Shown piece after piece: positions 21,034 to 32,300 of a stretch of 64,000 nt of DNA. The stretch is from Serripes groenlandicus (taxonomy: Eukaryota > Mollusca > Bivalvia > Cardiida > Cardiidae): the NCBI GenBank assembly GCA_031761405.1, contig JASEVX010000003.1, positions 116,898,247-116,962,246 of the forward strand, read 5' to 3'. The notes beneath the pieces were generated by a model. That model searched no databases. It worked only from the letters and a program-made list of their open reading frames with translations, and was not told where the DNA came from. Made by a program: the position numbers and the translations under genes. How positions within the stretch are numbered: position 1 is the stretch's first letter; every line of letters starts with the position of its first letter.

Positions 21034-21259
21034 CGAGGGCTTGGCGTGAAACGGTTGTAACTATAAAATTGTTTTGATTTTTTACCAAGGTTAATCACCT
21101 CGCCAGAAACTTGGTAAACAATGGAAATTTATGTGTCATTGCTCTTTCTGAGCAATGGTACCTAAATTTCCATTGTTTACCAAGTCAAAATTGCCCCTAA
21201 ACCAGAGTTTTCAAAATAGGGTTTTAGTTACAACTGTTTCACGTCAAGCCCTCGACGTG
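21034..21259. mobile_element. MITE family E copy
   Basis: Terminal inverted repeats of about 30 bp: GTCGAGGGCTTGGCGTGAAA at the left and TTTCACGTCAAGCCCTCGAC at the right. An inner inverted pair faces itself: TTGGTAAACAATGGAAATTT and AAATTTCCATTGTTTACCAA. Non-coding. Confidence 0.8.
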
Positions 21260-21488
21260 TACGGGAAAATCACCCAGGAAATGCTGTGATCTTACTGAAA
21301 TACTATAGGCAGCGGCATAAAATACACAAATAAAAACCTTGTTTTCTGTGAATTTAAGCATTTTAAAATTATCGATTGTACTCGATTGTAAATAGAGGAC
21401 GAAGACCCTTTGCATATAATTATTCATATAGTCTAATCATGGTCTGCCGTGTGTGCTTAGGATTATATAAATTTGCATAAAATTCTAG

Positions 21489-21750
21489 CTATTCTTCATG
21501 AATACACCCTCGGTACCCAGGCTATTCATAAAATATATGATACCCTGGGCAAATTGGCTGTACAAATATCGTACTCATGAATAATTAATGAGGTGAAATC
21601 CAGCCGCTTGATTGGTCGCATGACACAAACCTCATGCGCTACGAAAGTTACAGTGTAGTTCCGGAGGAAATCGTGGTTTCGCTAGCCAATTTGCCCAGGG
21701 TATCATATATTCTATGAATAGCATGGGTTCCGAGGATATATGAATAAGGC
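21489..21750. mobile_element. MITE family F copy
   Basis: Long inverted repeats: ATATGATACCCTGGGCAAAT near the left end against ATTTGCCCAGGGTATCATAT near the right, with outer partly matching CTCGGTACCCAGGCTATTCA / AATAGCATGGGTTCCGAG. Non-coding. Confidence 0.75.
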
Positions 21751-21769
21751 TGTTGTCTATTACTGTTTT

Positions 21770-22175
21770 TCTTAAAATTAAGATTTCAACACGCTTAGTA
21801 TCAATGAGGCTTAATGTTATATGAGTTTTGGAATATTTCAATAACTCAAAAGGCAAACAATACTGATTTTCAGGTGAAACAACTCGGAACGAACTGACTC
21901 GGCTGAATCTGCAAAAACATCAATATTGCCATTGGCGCTGAAAGAGTTAAGACTTACCCACATACAACCAATCTTTTAAAACATACATGGTATTTTTTTT
22001 TTAAAACTCTTAATAAATGAAAGAAGAATTATTGTGCAGCAGAAGAAATGTTGAAACAATGTAGCTAAAGGGGAAATTGCTTATCATGAGCAATTTCTCA
22101 TTTTGCCTCAATGTTTCCAAATTTCGTCTACTGCAGAGGAGCCAGAAATCGTTTACATGTCTGAAAGGTTTACGA
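21770..22175. mobile_element. Partial MITE family C followed by MITE family A
   Basis: The first part (about 21,830-21,950) ends in GGCGCTGAAAGAGTTAA, the right terminus of family C. Family A follows at once (about 21,948-22,175): TTAAGACTTACCCACATAC, a hairpin of GAAATTGCTTATCATGAGC facing GAGCAATTTC, and CGTCTACTGCAGAGG. Confidence 0.6.
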
Positions 22176-22559
22176 ACATGTGCGACCAGAATAGCCCCTG
22201 ACAATTCTGCGGATGATCTGACACTGCACTGTTCATCGATAAGACCCTGAATAGTACAATACTCTTCTGACATCCACTGAAAGAGATGATCAGATAGCAA
22301 AGATGCGTAGGCATCTTTTATATATTATATATCTTATCATAAACCGCTGAATTTTCTTTTCAATAAAACTTTAGCCACGTGCGTTGTATTAAAAGTCGTG
22401 GCCATCCTCCCTCATACCTCACAATAAATATGTTATTAGTAGATCTGTGTTAGTATATACATTCTTTTAATGCACATTGATGAGATATAATTTCTAAGGT
22501 TTTTCTTATGATTATTTATTTAAATGGTGTTTATGGCTATTTTTAACATTATATTCTGT

Positions 22560-22705
22560 TATATTACTTCTTCATAATTCCTTGGTAGGCAAATCAGTAC
22601 TAGGCTAGGACACGTGTCTTCACAAAAGGCACACCACAATGACCGCTGCGTCTGTGGATCGAACCGGGGTCGCCCGGTTTCAAATATCCGACGTTAATTA
22701 TGAGT
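22560..22705 (-). mobile_element. tRNA-Leu-like SINE (SINE-L), partial
   Basis: Minus-strand copy of the family better preserved at 25,140-25,293. Shared blocks on the plus strand are CAGTACTAGGCTAGGA, AGGCACACC and GGATCGAACCGGGG, the complement of a box B. Confidence 0.6.
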
Positions 22706-22769
22706 TTATTTTTTTTTATAGGTTTTATAGTTCCAAAGGAGTAAATAAAGTAACACATTTGAGTCGTCC

Positions 22770-23036
22770 CGCGAGAAAACCAGCATTATGGCATCAGCGT
22801 AATATATCGACCAAGATAAGCCTGCGCAGTACGCGCAGACTGATCCGGGCCGACACATTCCTTCTCAGGGGGATAGAGGTATAGAGTAATGATTCCCGAA
22901 GTAGAAAATCCACATGAGGCGAAACGTGTCTATCCGGGTAAGCCTGCGCGGCATGCTTAGGTTGATCCGGGTCGATACTTTACACAGAGTCCACAATGTT
23001 AGTTTTCTCGCGGGACGGCTCATTTTTATGGTGGAA
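22770..23036. mobile_element. MITE family B copy with clear inverted ends
   Basis: GTCCCGCGAGAAAACC at the left mirrors TTTTCTCGCGGGACGGCTC at the right. The body has GATAAGCCTGCGCAG, GAGGTATAGAGTAATGATTC and GAGGCGAAACGTGTC. Non-coding. Confidence 0.8.
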
Positions 23037-23094
23037 AAAATACGTCAAAGACAAACAAAACAATGTAGGCTCTACTGGAGCACGCGGCTCTGAT

Positions 23095-23370
23095 AATAAA
23101 ATCTGATCCACGTGAGCTATCAATCTAGGGCCTGTGAGTTCGAACCCCAGCTCGGCCAACATTATTTCTGACGTTTGGCAGATGACAATGAGACAATCGT
23201 CATACGTATTCCACCAATGGGCTAACAGTTTACGATGAAAAGCCAAGCATCCAGTTGGTATGAAAACCCCAGGAAACTCATGTATAGGTGTACTTGTCGC
23301 CGTGATATGATTGAAACATTGTTGAAAACGACGTTAATCTACAATCAATCAATTAATCAATAAATTAATA
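23095..23370 (+). mobile_element. tRNA-derived SINE
   Basis: Box-B region GTGAGTTCGAACCCCAGC, body TTCTGACGTTTGGCAGA, CGCCGTGATATGATTGAAAC and tail TTGTTGAAAACGACGTTAAT followed by a CAATCAATTAATCAAT run. Box A is diverged. Confidence 0.7.
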
Positions 23371-23569
23371 AATCAATCAAACAGTACATGTATTCCTGGC
23401 TCGTGCTTAATCAAATACCATGATCAACTACTGTCAACCACGCTCATATCAGTAGATGTAATACTACTAGGTGTCCGCGCTCAAAAATCTTGACGTTCAA
23501 ATATTATAGATCTAATGCAAGAACATATATATCAAAATTCAAACATTGAAAAATCAAATAATTTTACCC

Positions 23570-24860
23570 TTTCTCATTATAACCAAGTATACAACAGTCG
23601 ATTGGAATAATAAAGAGATAGGCATACATATGGTAAAGTTTTATAAATGAAAGTAGAGCAGAAAAAACATTGTATTGTGGCATAACGAAGAATTGCATAC
23701 ATTGAGCAATTTCATCTGTTTCCACATTGCTTTATAAAGGCGTTTACTACAGATACGTCACAATGGTGCCTATGTGTGGAGCAAGGACCGACGTTTGCTA
23801 CAGATACGTCACAATGGAGTCTGTGTGTGGATCAAGAACCGACGTTTGCTACAGATACGTCACAATGGTGCCTGTATGTGGAGCAAGGACCGACGTTTGC
23901 TACAGATACGTCACAATGGAGTCTGTGTGTGGATCAAGAACCGACGTTTGCTACAGATACGTCACAATGGTGCCTGTATGTGGATCAAGAACCGACGTTT
24001 GCTACAGATACGTCACAATGGTGCCTGTATGTGGATAAAGAACCGACGTTTACTACAGATACGTCACAATGGAGTCTGTGTGTGGATCAAGAACCGACGT
24101 TTGCTACAGATACGTCACAATGGTGCCTGTATGTGGATCAAGAACCGACGTTTGCTACAGATACGTCACAATGGTGCCTGTATGTGGAGCAAGGACCGAC
24201 GTTTGCTACAGATACGTCACAATGGAGTCTGTATGTGGAGCAAGGACCGACGTTTGCTACAGATACGTCACAATGGTGCTTGTGTGTGGAGCAAGGACCG
24301 ATGTTTGCTACAGATACGTCACAATGGTGTCTGTATGTGGAGCAAGGACCGATGTTTGCTACAGATACGTCACAATGGTGTCTGTATGTGGAGCAAGGAC
24401 CGACGTTTCCTACAGATACGTCACAATGGTGCTTGTGTGTGGAGCAAGGACCGATGTTTGCTACAGATACGTCACAATGGTGTCTGTATGTGGCGCAAGA
24501 AGTGACGTTTGCTACAGATACGTCACAATTGTGTTTGTATGTGGAGCAAGAAGTGACGTTTGCTACAGATACGTCACAATTGTGTTTGTATGTGGAGCAA
24601 GAAGTGACGTTTGCTACAGATACGTCACAATGTTGCCTGTGTGTGGAGCAAGGATTAATAGTATAGGGCGTTAACACTTTCCCAAAATACAAACGCTTTA
24701 TGACAACTATGCAGCAGACGACTTTTGAAATCTAAATATCCCCTGAAATGCTCAACCCAATTCTATGATGATACTTCAATATATAGAGTTCTTCACTTTT
24801 TCAGGTAAATGTGTTTAAAAACAATGCCGTCTGCTGCAGAATTGTTGTATGTGGGACAGA
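23570..24860. mobile_element. Two MITE family A copies, the first expanded into a minisatellite
   Basis: The first copy begins about 23,570 (TTACCCTTTCTCATTAT) and has the family hairpin around 23,690-23,720. Its right terminal part, CTACAGATACGTCACAATG-like, is repeated into the 51-bp array. A second copy (24,672-24,860) begins GTTAACACTTTCCC and ends GTCTGCTGCAGAATTG plus GTATGTGGGACAG, only about 20 bp from a splice donor. Confidence 0.65.
23741..24653. repeat. 51-bp minisatellite, ~18 copies (unit 1)
   Basis: Each 51-bp unit contains TGCTACAGATACGTCACAAT and GTGTGGA(G/T)CAAG(G/A)ACCGA with small variants. The period is a multiple of three and the unit has few stops, so several frames stay open across the array. 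I treat these as non-coding: the array sits inside a MITE, no splice or promoter context is visible, and none of the frames is clearly favoured. Confidence 0.85.
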
Positions 24861-24881
24861 GTGTATTGCTTGTCCACTTAC

Positions 24882-25042
24882 CATGCTAGCACAAGCACAG
24901 GCTCCTGCCCAATAAGCCGACGTGCCTTCAGTAAAGTGTATCGCACATCCAACCGCTATCCACAGGCCAACGGTCATAAATCCTAAAACGCCACATAGAA
25001 CCATATAGTGGGTCTTTACCTTTTGCTTAGCATGATCTGTAA
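24882..25042 (-). CDS. Internal exon of the multi-span membrane protein gene (copy 1)
   Basis: Minus strand: acceptor ATATTTCAG before 25,042 and donor ATG|GTAAGT at 24,882. The 161-nt exon encodes a charged juxtamembrane stretch (TDHAKQKVKTHY), a hydrophobic span (MVLCGVLGFMTVGLWIAVGC) and a second hydrophobic start (YWAGACACASM). It enters with two bases of a split codon and leaves in phase 0, compatible with the terminal exon at 15,566. The YW-GA...CAS step after a first span resembles the start of the second span in CD20-like proteins, but this is only a likeness. The upstream exon with the start codon was not found. An identical copy lies at 33,186-33,346. Confidence 0.65.
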
Positions 25043-25139
25043 CTGAAATATAATAATATGAATATATATTTTTTTGTTTCAATGTTTTGACGGCGTTTTC
25101 AACATTACTTCAGTAATAATATGGCGACGGTTCACTTAT

Positions 25140-25293
25140 TCATGATCCCTGATTAAAGAAAGCAGTACTAGGCTAGGAAATGTGCCTTGTCCTTAGGCAC
25201 TCCGCCATAACAGTTGCGCCGCGACTGGGGATCGAACCCGGGACGCCCGGTTCAAATTTCCCGACACTAACCCTCGGCCAAGGCGGATTCATT
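25140..25293 (-). mobile_element. tRNA-Leu-like SINE (SINE-L)
   Basis: On the minus strand it begins AATCCGCCTTGGCCGAGGGT, has the box-A-like TGGCCGAGGGTTAG and a good box B GGTTCGATCCCC, and continues with a non-tRNA body containing TTTCCTAGCCTAGTACTGC. It lacks a proper acceptor and anticodon arm, so it is a SINE rather than a tRNA gene. Confidence 0.65.
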
Positions 25294-25302
25294 TAGAACA
25301 AT

Positions 25303-25544
<242 letters not shown>

Positions 25545-25661
25545 TTATTAGATGTAAACAATGTATTTCGAATCATGAACCATGATATAGGAATACCTAG
25601 ATATTCCTCGCCGACTTCAGGGACAAATAAATACATGTGTGTATATGTATCTGCTGAGTGT

Positions 25662-25934
25662 TTTACCCTTTCCCACATACACAAAATAATTACAATAGAC
25701 GTTTAAAGGAAGAAGAAGAAAGAGACGAAGAAGAAAGAGACGAAGAAGAAAGAGAAGAAGAATAAGAAGAATTAGAATGAGAAAAAAAGAGAAGATGAAG
25801 AAGAACGGAAGGAGGAGAAGAAGAAGAAGAAGAAGAAGAAGAAGAAGAAGAAGAAGAAGAAGAAGAAGAAGAAGAAGAAGAAGAAGAAGAAGAAGAAGAA
25901 GAAGAAGAAGAAGAAGAAGAAGAAGAAGAAGAAG

Positions 25935-25966
<32 letters not shown>

Positions 25967-26730
25967 GAAGTAGTAGAACAAGAAGATGTAGAGGGAGAAG
26001 AAGAAGACGAAGAAGTAGAAGTAGTAGAACAAGAAGATGTAGAGGGAGAAGAAGAAGACGAAGTAGAAAAAGAAGATGTAGAAGAAGAAGAAGAAGAAGA
26101 AGAAGAAGAAGAAGAAGAAGAAGAAGACGAATGGTATAATTAGTAGAAGTAGTAGAACAAGAAGATGTAGAGGGGAGAAGAAGAAGACGAATGGTATAAT
26201 TAGTAGAAGAAGAAGAAGAAGACGAATGGTATAATTAGTAGAAGTAGTAGAACAAGAAGATGTAGAGGGAGAAGAAGAAGACGAAGTAGAAAAAGAAGAT
26301 GTAGAAGAAGAAGAAGAAGAAGAAGAAGAAGAAGAAGAAGAAGACGAATGGTATAATTAGTAGAAGTAGTAGAACAAGAAGATGTAGAGGGAGAAGAAGA
26401 AGACGAATGGTATAATTAGTAGAAGAAGGAGAAAAAGCAGCAAAAGGATGAAAATGATCTGCGTATGAATTAAGATAAAAATACATAAAAAGTTTCAACT
26501 TTCATATGTAATATCGACTTCTTTTGACGACTATGTAGCACACCGGTTTTGAAAACATTGTGGGAAAAGGAAATATTACGCAAAACTAGCAACTTCTTAT
26601 TTTCCTACAATGTTTCCAACTCGGTAAACACTTTGGCCTCGGGTGTTTTCAAAGCAGACGACCCTAAACTATTACACGAGTGGAAAGTTTACCTGTTGAA
26701 TTGTTCATTATATGCTCCGTTTTATTTCCA
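25662..26730. repeat. (GAA)n tract and few 59-bp-type repeats inside a split MITE family A
   Basis: A family A left end, TACCCTTTCCCACATACA (25,662), leads into GAA-rich sequence (25,700-26,425). This includes a long pure GAA run and a few diverged units of the 59-bp repeat GTAGTAGAACAAGAAGATGT. The MITE resumes at about 26,510-26,730 with GAAAACATTGTGGGAAAAGG and AAAGCAGACGACC. Poly-Arg and poly-Phe open frames here are artefacts. Confidence 0.75.
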
Positions 26731-27399
26731 TATATCACGTAAGCACCAACACTATACTTATATTCTTTAAATCACCCGTTAATAAGTTACATCCTGTGTC
26801 ATAATATATTTGTACGTATTTTAAGCCGTCGTTGACACGTATTTGGAAATCCAGCAAATAGTAACCGTTTGTTATGGTAAATGTTTCATACAGGTACTAA
26901 ATCACCAAATACATTCGCGACAAAACATTATTGAAAATAAACCTGTTTTGACTCGGATGTCTGTGCGTCGAATATGTCAAAGTCGATTAACATATATGTG
27001 ATATTGAAAGTGTTTGAACTGGATTTCATTGATAAATAGACCTTTCGCGCAGATTGAATAGATGGATATTAATCGTGTATCAAACTAGGAGACTAGGAAA
27101 CTTCTGATGGGTTATTAGAATGGTTTTCCCCGTCTTTTCTTATAAAATGCATGGCCCCAACCCCATGTTTGTATATCTTCTTTTTTTTTTTTTAAAGCTG
27201 ACGGATGATTCTTTTCGGTGGTATAGGTGCACCATTTGGGAAAATGAATTAAAGTGTTATAATTCAAGAAAGAAATGTGTTGATATACTATGTTGAAATT
27301 AAAAAAATAGGAAATCATTTAGTATACCATGACCTACAATAAATATCGATCCCTACGTCAATTGAATCGACGCACTGTATTTATAGAAGTATTACATTC
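26731..27399. other. Non-coding sequence, nothing recognised
   Basis: AT-rich. It recurs at 38,463-39,136 in unit 2, and about 400 bp of it is absent from the right arm of the palindrome. No gene seen. Confidence 0.4.
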
Positions 27400-27629
27400 T
27401 CAACTCTTTCCCTCATACGACAATTCTGCAGCAGACGACTTTGAACGCATTTTGTCAAAACATAGAAAATCTCCATAATTGAATGGATAACCTATGACAA
27501 AAAGTGGAAAACATTGTGGCAAAAGGTGAAATTGCACGTTTTGTGCAATTTCTTCTTTTGTCACTATGTTTTCAAAAAGCTGTCTGCTGCAGAGGCGTCA
27601 GAAAGCGTCTATATGAGGGAAAGGGTTAA
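27400..27629. mobile_element. MITE family A copy
   Basis: CAACTCTTTCCCTCATACG at the left, GAGGGAAAGGGTTAA at the right, CTGCAGCAGACGACTTTG against CTGTCTGCTGCAG, and a central hairpin of GAAATTGCACGTTTTGTGC type. Copies of the same insertion occur at 39,137-39,366 and, inverted, at 62,480-62,709. Confidence 0.8.
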
Positions 27630-27829
27630 CTCTTTTATCCAATAATCCACTACAGGTAAATAATTAAAAAAACATGAACATAATTTTGGACTCTTTTAAT
27701 CCCCCTGTTATATATATATATATATATATATGTGTTGTCGGAGAACTGTCGAAACATTCTTTAAATAAGTTATTTTTTATACTAGTAACATTGCGTTAAG
27801 GGTAGAGTTAAAACACGACCTGTTTATTA

Positions 27830-28575
27830 ATTGACCTTTTCCTTATTCGACAAACCTGCAGCAGACGACTTTGAATACGTACAATCAACACTATGGAAAA
27901 GCTAAAGCGTTTAAAGATCGCGTGATTATTGAAAAGAGTTAAGAACGGTGTTATAAAAGGAGAAGAGTTTCGTTATAAGCAAGTTCCCTCATTGACATTA
28001 TGTTTTTCAAAAGTCGTCTGCTACAAACAAGTCAACATGAGACCGTTTGTGGGCTATGGTCAATGGACTGTTTCAAAAACCAATACATGTCCATGTATAA
28101 AGGTTTAGTACGGCTAAACCTATTCATTCTCAACTTCGATCGATCGTATCGGAACGGTAATCTCCGGTAATTTCCGCCCGAGTCGGGTATTTCCGTCTAC
28201 TTGCCGATCACGCGGTAGTGGGAGGCACCATTTCCCTCCGTACGTTGCCGTAAAAAAAATGTGCATTGTCTACTTTGAACCTCAATATTTTTAACTTAGA
28301 TTTCAATAGCTTACGTCCATGTAGAGATGATACAATTTCAGCTTCTTTTTTTAACCCGTACCCACATACAACAAATCTGTAGCTGACGACTTTGAAAATT
28401 GCTAGGCTAAACGATTGCAATTTTATATAAATGAAGGTATAATTAATGGGGAAAAAAGAGTTGAAAACATTGCGAAAAAAAGGAGAAATTGCTTGTTTGA
28501 CCAATTAAACTTTTTGTCTAAATATTTTTAAAATTCATCTCTTACAGAGTCACAAGAAAGCGTCTTTATGTAGGT
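27830..28575. mobile_element. Two further MITE family A copies
   Basis: The first (27,830-28,050) has CCTGCAGCAGACGACTTTG and AAAGTCGTCTGCTACAA. The second (28,350-28,575) has TTAACCCGTACCCACATAC and GTCTTTATGTAGGTAAAAG. Between them lies a GC-richer stretch (TCTCCGGTAATTTCCGCCCG) with no recognised function. Confidence 0.65.
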
Positions 28576-28654
28576 AAAAGATACAGATATAAAAGCAGAG
28601 GATTCTTATTTCCATGTCAAATAAGTAAGTAAAGTAAGTAAGTAAATCTTTTAT

Positions 28655-28870
28655 TAAAGGTGCTAAACTCCAGAAAACAGATAGTATAGTCAAAGTTTTA
28701 AAACTGTTCAAACGTTGTGTTAAACTATTTTAATCATAGTTTTAAAACTGTTCAAACGTTGTGTTAAACTATTATAATCATAGTTTTAAAACTGTTCAAA
28801 CGTTGTGTTAAACTATTATAATCATAGTTTCAAAACTGTTCAAACGTTGTGTTAAACTATTATAATCATA
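28655..28870. repeat. 44-bp minisatellite at a MITE family D end (4 copies)
   Basis: A family D left terminus, TTAAAGGTGCTAAACTCCAG, is followed by four 44-bp units starting AGTTTTAAAACTGTTCAAAC and ending TATAATCAT. The same array in unit 2 (about 40,393-40,648) has five units, so copy number has changed since the duplication. Confidence 0.85.
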
Positions 28871-29150
28871 GTTCTGGTCGTGGGTTAAATCCTCGGACGG
28901 GTCATACTGAAGACTTTAACAATGGTAGTAATGGCTACCCTCCTTGACACTCAATGTTGTGGGGTTAGCATTACGACTAACTGGCTGGTCTCAGGATACA
29001 TGGACTGGTAGTACTGTTAACTTACCCAGGAAACGTCGTGGTATAACTGTATGTTTTTGAAAGCAGCACACCGAACAAACAAGCCTCTAAAACAAAGCCT
29101 GCGTAAAGAGAAAACAAAGAGAAACAGAAAAAGAGAATAACTGTTGAGAT
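28871..29150 (+). mobile_element. SINE-2 copy
   Basis: GTCGTGGGTTAAATCCTCGG (box-B-like), GGTCATACTGAAGACTTTAA, AACAATGGTAGTAATGGCT and GTACTGTTAACTTACCCAGG match the other SINE-2 copies. The tail contains a purine-rich AAAGAGAAACAGAAAAAGAG run. Confidence 0.6.
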
Positions 29151-29337
29151 TAACGCCACCTCCCACTTTTACTAAACGTACTTGACTTGTCCAAGGTTGC
29201 ATGTATAGATAAGCGTTTGCATTTCGAAATCAGCATGAGTATGGGATAGGCGCGAAACGCCCCTATCCCAAAAATCGATGTTCCGAGAATATAGCATTTG
29301 AACAGTTGCGCTTGTGTCAGGAGTACCCGCAGTACGT

Positions 29338-32300
29338 CGAGGGCTTGGCGTGAAACGGTTGTAACTATAAAATTGTTTTGATTTTTTACCAAGGTTAATC
29401 ACCTCGCCAGAAACTTGGTAAACAATGGAAATTTATGTGTCATTGCTCTTTCTGAGCAATGGTACCTAAATTTCCATTGTTTACCAAGTCAAAATTGCCC
29501 CTAAACCAGAGTTTTAAAAATAGGGTTTTAGTTACAACTGTTTCACGTCAAGCCCTCGACGTGTACGGGAAAATCACCCAGGAAATGCTGTGATCTTACT
29601 GAAATACTATAGGCAGCGGCATAAAATACACAAATAAAAACCTTGTTTTCTGTGAATTTAAGCATTTTAAAATTATCGATTGTACTCGATTGTAAATAGA
29701 GGACGAAGACCCTTTGCATATAATTATTCATATAGTCTAATCATGGTCTGCCGTGTGTGCTTAGGATTATATAAATTTGCATAAAATTCTAGCTATTCTT
29801 CATGAATACACCCTCGGTACCCAGGCTATTCATAAAATATATGATACCCTGGGCAAATTGGCTGTACAAATATCGTACTCATGAATAATTAATGAGGTGA
29901 AATCCAGCCGCTTGATTGGTCGCATGACACAAACCTCATGCGCTACGAAAGTTACAGTGTAGTTCCGGAGGAAATCGTGGTTTCGCTAGCCAATTTGCCC
30001 AGGGTATCATATATTCTATGAATAGCATGGGTTCCGAGGATATATGAATAAGGCTGTTGTCTATTACTGTTTTTCTTAAAATTAAGATTTCAACACGCTT
30101 AGTATCAATGAGGCTTAATGTTATATGAGTTTTGGAATATTTCAATAACTCAAAAGGCAAACAATACTGATTTTCAGGTGAAACAACTCGGAACGAACTG
30201 ACTCGGCTGAATCTGCAAAAACATCAATATTGCCATTGGCGCTGAAAGAGTTAAGACTTACCCACATACAACCAATCTTTTAAAACATACATGGTATTTT
30301 TTTTTTAAAACTCTTAATAAATGAAAGAAGAATTATTGTGCAGCAGAAGAAATGTTGAAACAATGTAGCTAAAGGGGAAATTGCTTATCATGAGCAATTT
30401 CTCATTTTGCCTCAATGTTTCCAAATTTCGTCTACTGCAGAGGAGCCAGAAATCGTTTACATGTCTGAAAGGTTTACGAACATGTGCGACCAGAGTAGCC
30501 CCTGACAATTCTGCGGATGATCTGACACTGCACTGTTCATCGATAAGACCCTGAATAGTACAATACTCTTCTGACATCCACTGAAAGAGATGATCAGATA
30601 GCAAAGATGCGTAGGCATCTTTTATATATTATATATCTTATCATAAACCGCTGAATTTTCTTTTCAATAAAACTTTAGCCACGTGCGTTGTATTAAAAGT
30701 CGTGGCCATCCTCCCTCATACCTCACAATAAATATGTTATTAGTAGATCTGTGTTAGTATATACATTCTTTTAATGCACATTGATGAGATATAATTTCTA
30801 AGGTTTTTCTTATGATTATTTATTTAAATGGTGTTTAAGGCTATTTTTAACATTATATTCTGTTATATTACTTCTTCATAATTCCTTGGTAGGCAAATCA
30901 GTACTAGGCTAGGACACGTGTCTTCACAAAAGGCACACCACAATGACCGCTGCGTCTGTGGATCGAACCGGGGTCGCCCGGTTTCAAATATCCGACGTTA
31001 ATTATGAGTGTATTTTTTTTTATAGGTTTTATAGTTCCAAAGGAGTAAATAAAGTAACACATTTGAGTCGTCCCGCGAGAAAACCAGCATTATGGCATCA
31101 GCGTAATATATCGACCAAGATAAGCCTGCGCAGTACGCGCAGACTGATCCGGACCGACACATTCCTTCTCAGGGGGATAGAGGTATAGAGTAATGATTCC
31201 CGAAGTAGAAAATCCACATGAGGCGAAACGTGTCTATCCGGGTAAGCCTGCGCGGCATGCTTAGGTTGATCCGGGTCGATACTTTACACAGAGTCCACAA
31301 TGTTAGTTTTCTCGCGGGACGGCTCATTTTTATGGTGGAAAAAATACGTCAAAGACAAACAAAACAATGTAGGCTCTACTGGAGCACGCGGCTCTGATAA
31401 TAAAATCTGATCCACGTGAGCTATCAATCTAGGGCCTGTGAGTTCGAACCCCAGCTCGGCCAACATTATTTCTGACGTTTGGCAGATGACAATGAGACAA
31501 TCGTCATACGTATTCCACCAATGGGCTAACAGTTTACGATGAAAAGCCAAGCATCCAGTTGGTATGAAAAACCCAGGAAACTCATGTATAGGTGTACTTG
31601 TCGCCGTGATATGATTGAAACATTGTTGAAAACGACGTTAATCTACAATCAATCAATTAATCAATAAATTAATAAATCAATCAAACAGTACATGTATTCC
31701 TGGCTCGTGCTTAATCAAATACCATGATCAACTACTGTCAACCACGCTCATATCAGTAGATGTAATACTACTAGGTGTCCGCGCTCAAAAATCTTGACGT
31801 TCAAATATTATAGATCTAATGCAAGAACATATATATCAAAATTCAAACATTGAAAAATCAAATAATTTTACCCTTTCTCATTATAACCAAGTATACAACA
31901 GTCGATTGGAATAATAAAGAGATAGGCATACATATGGTAAAGTTTTATAAATGAAAGTAGAGCAGAAAAAACATTGTATTGTGGCATAACGAAGAATTGC
32001 ATACATTGAGCAATTTCATCTGTTTCCACATTGCTTTATAAAGGCGTTTACTACAGATACGTCACAATGGTGCCTATGTGTGGAGCAAGGACCGACGTTT
32101 GCTACAGATACGTCACAATGGAGTCTGTGTGTGGATCAAGAACCGACGTTTGCTACAGATACGTCACAATGGTGCCTGTATGTGGAGCAAGGACCGACGT
32201 TTGCTACAGATACGTCACAATGGAGTCTGTGTGTGGATCAAGAACCGACGTTTGCTACAGATACGTCACAATGGTGCCTGTATGTGGATCAAGAACCGAC

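Noticed and set aside
20813..22300. Several 60-96-codon minus-strand frames, repeated at 29,150-30,604
   Set aside because: They fall in MITEs E, F, C and A and are conserved only because the segment is duplicated.
23774..24692. Repetitive open frames of 184-296 codons
   Set aside because: Created by a 51-bp minisatellite whose period is a multiple of three; open in several frames at once and embedded in a MITE.
25772..26139. Long poly-Arg / poly-Phe open frames
   Set aside because: Translations of (GAA)n and its complement; simple sequence with no gene context.
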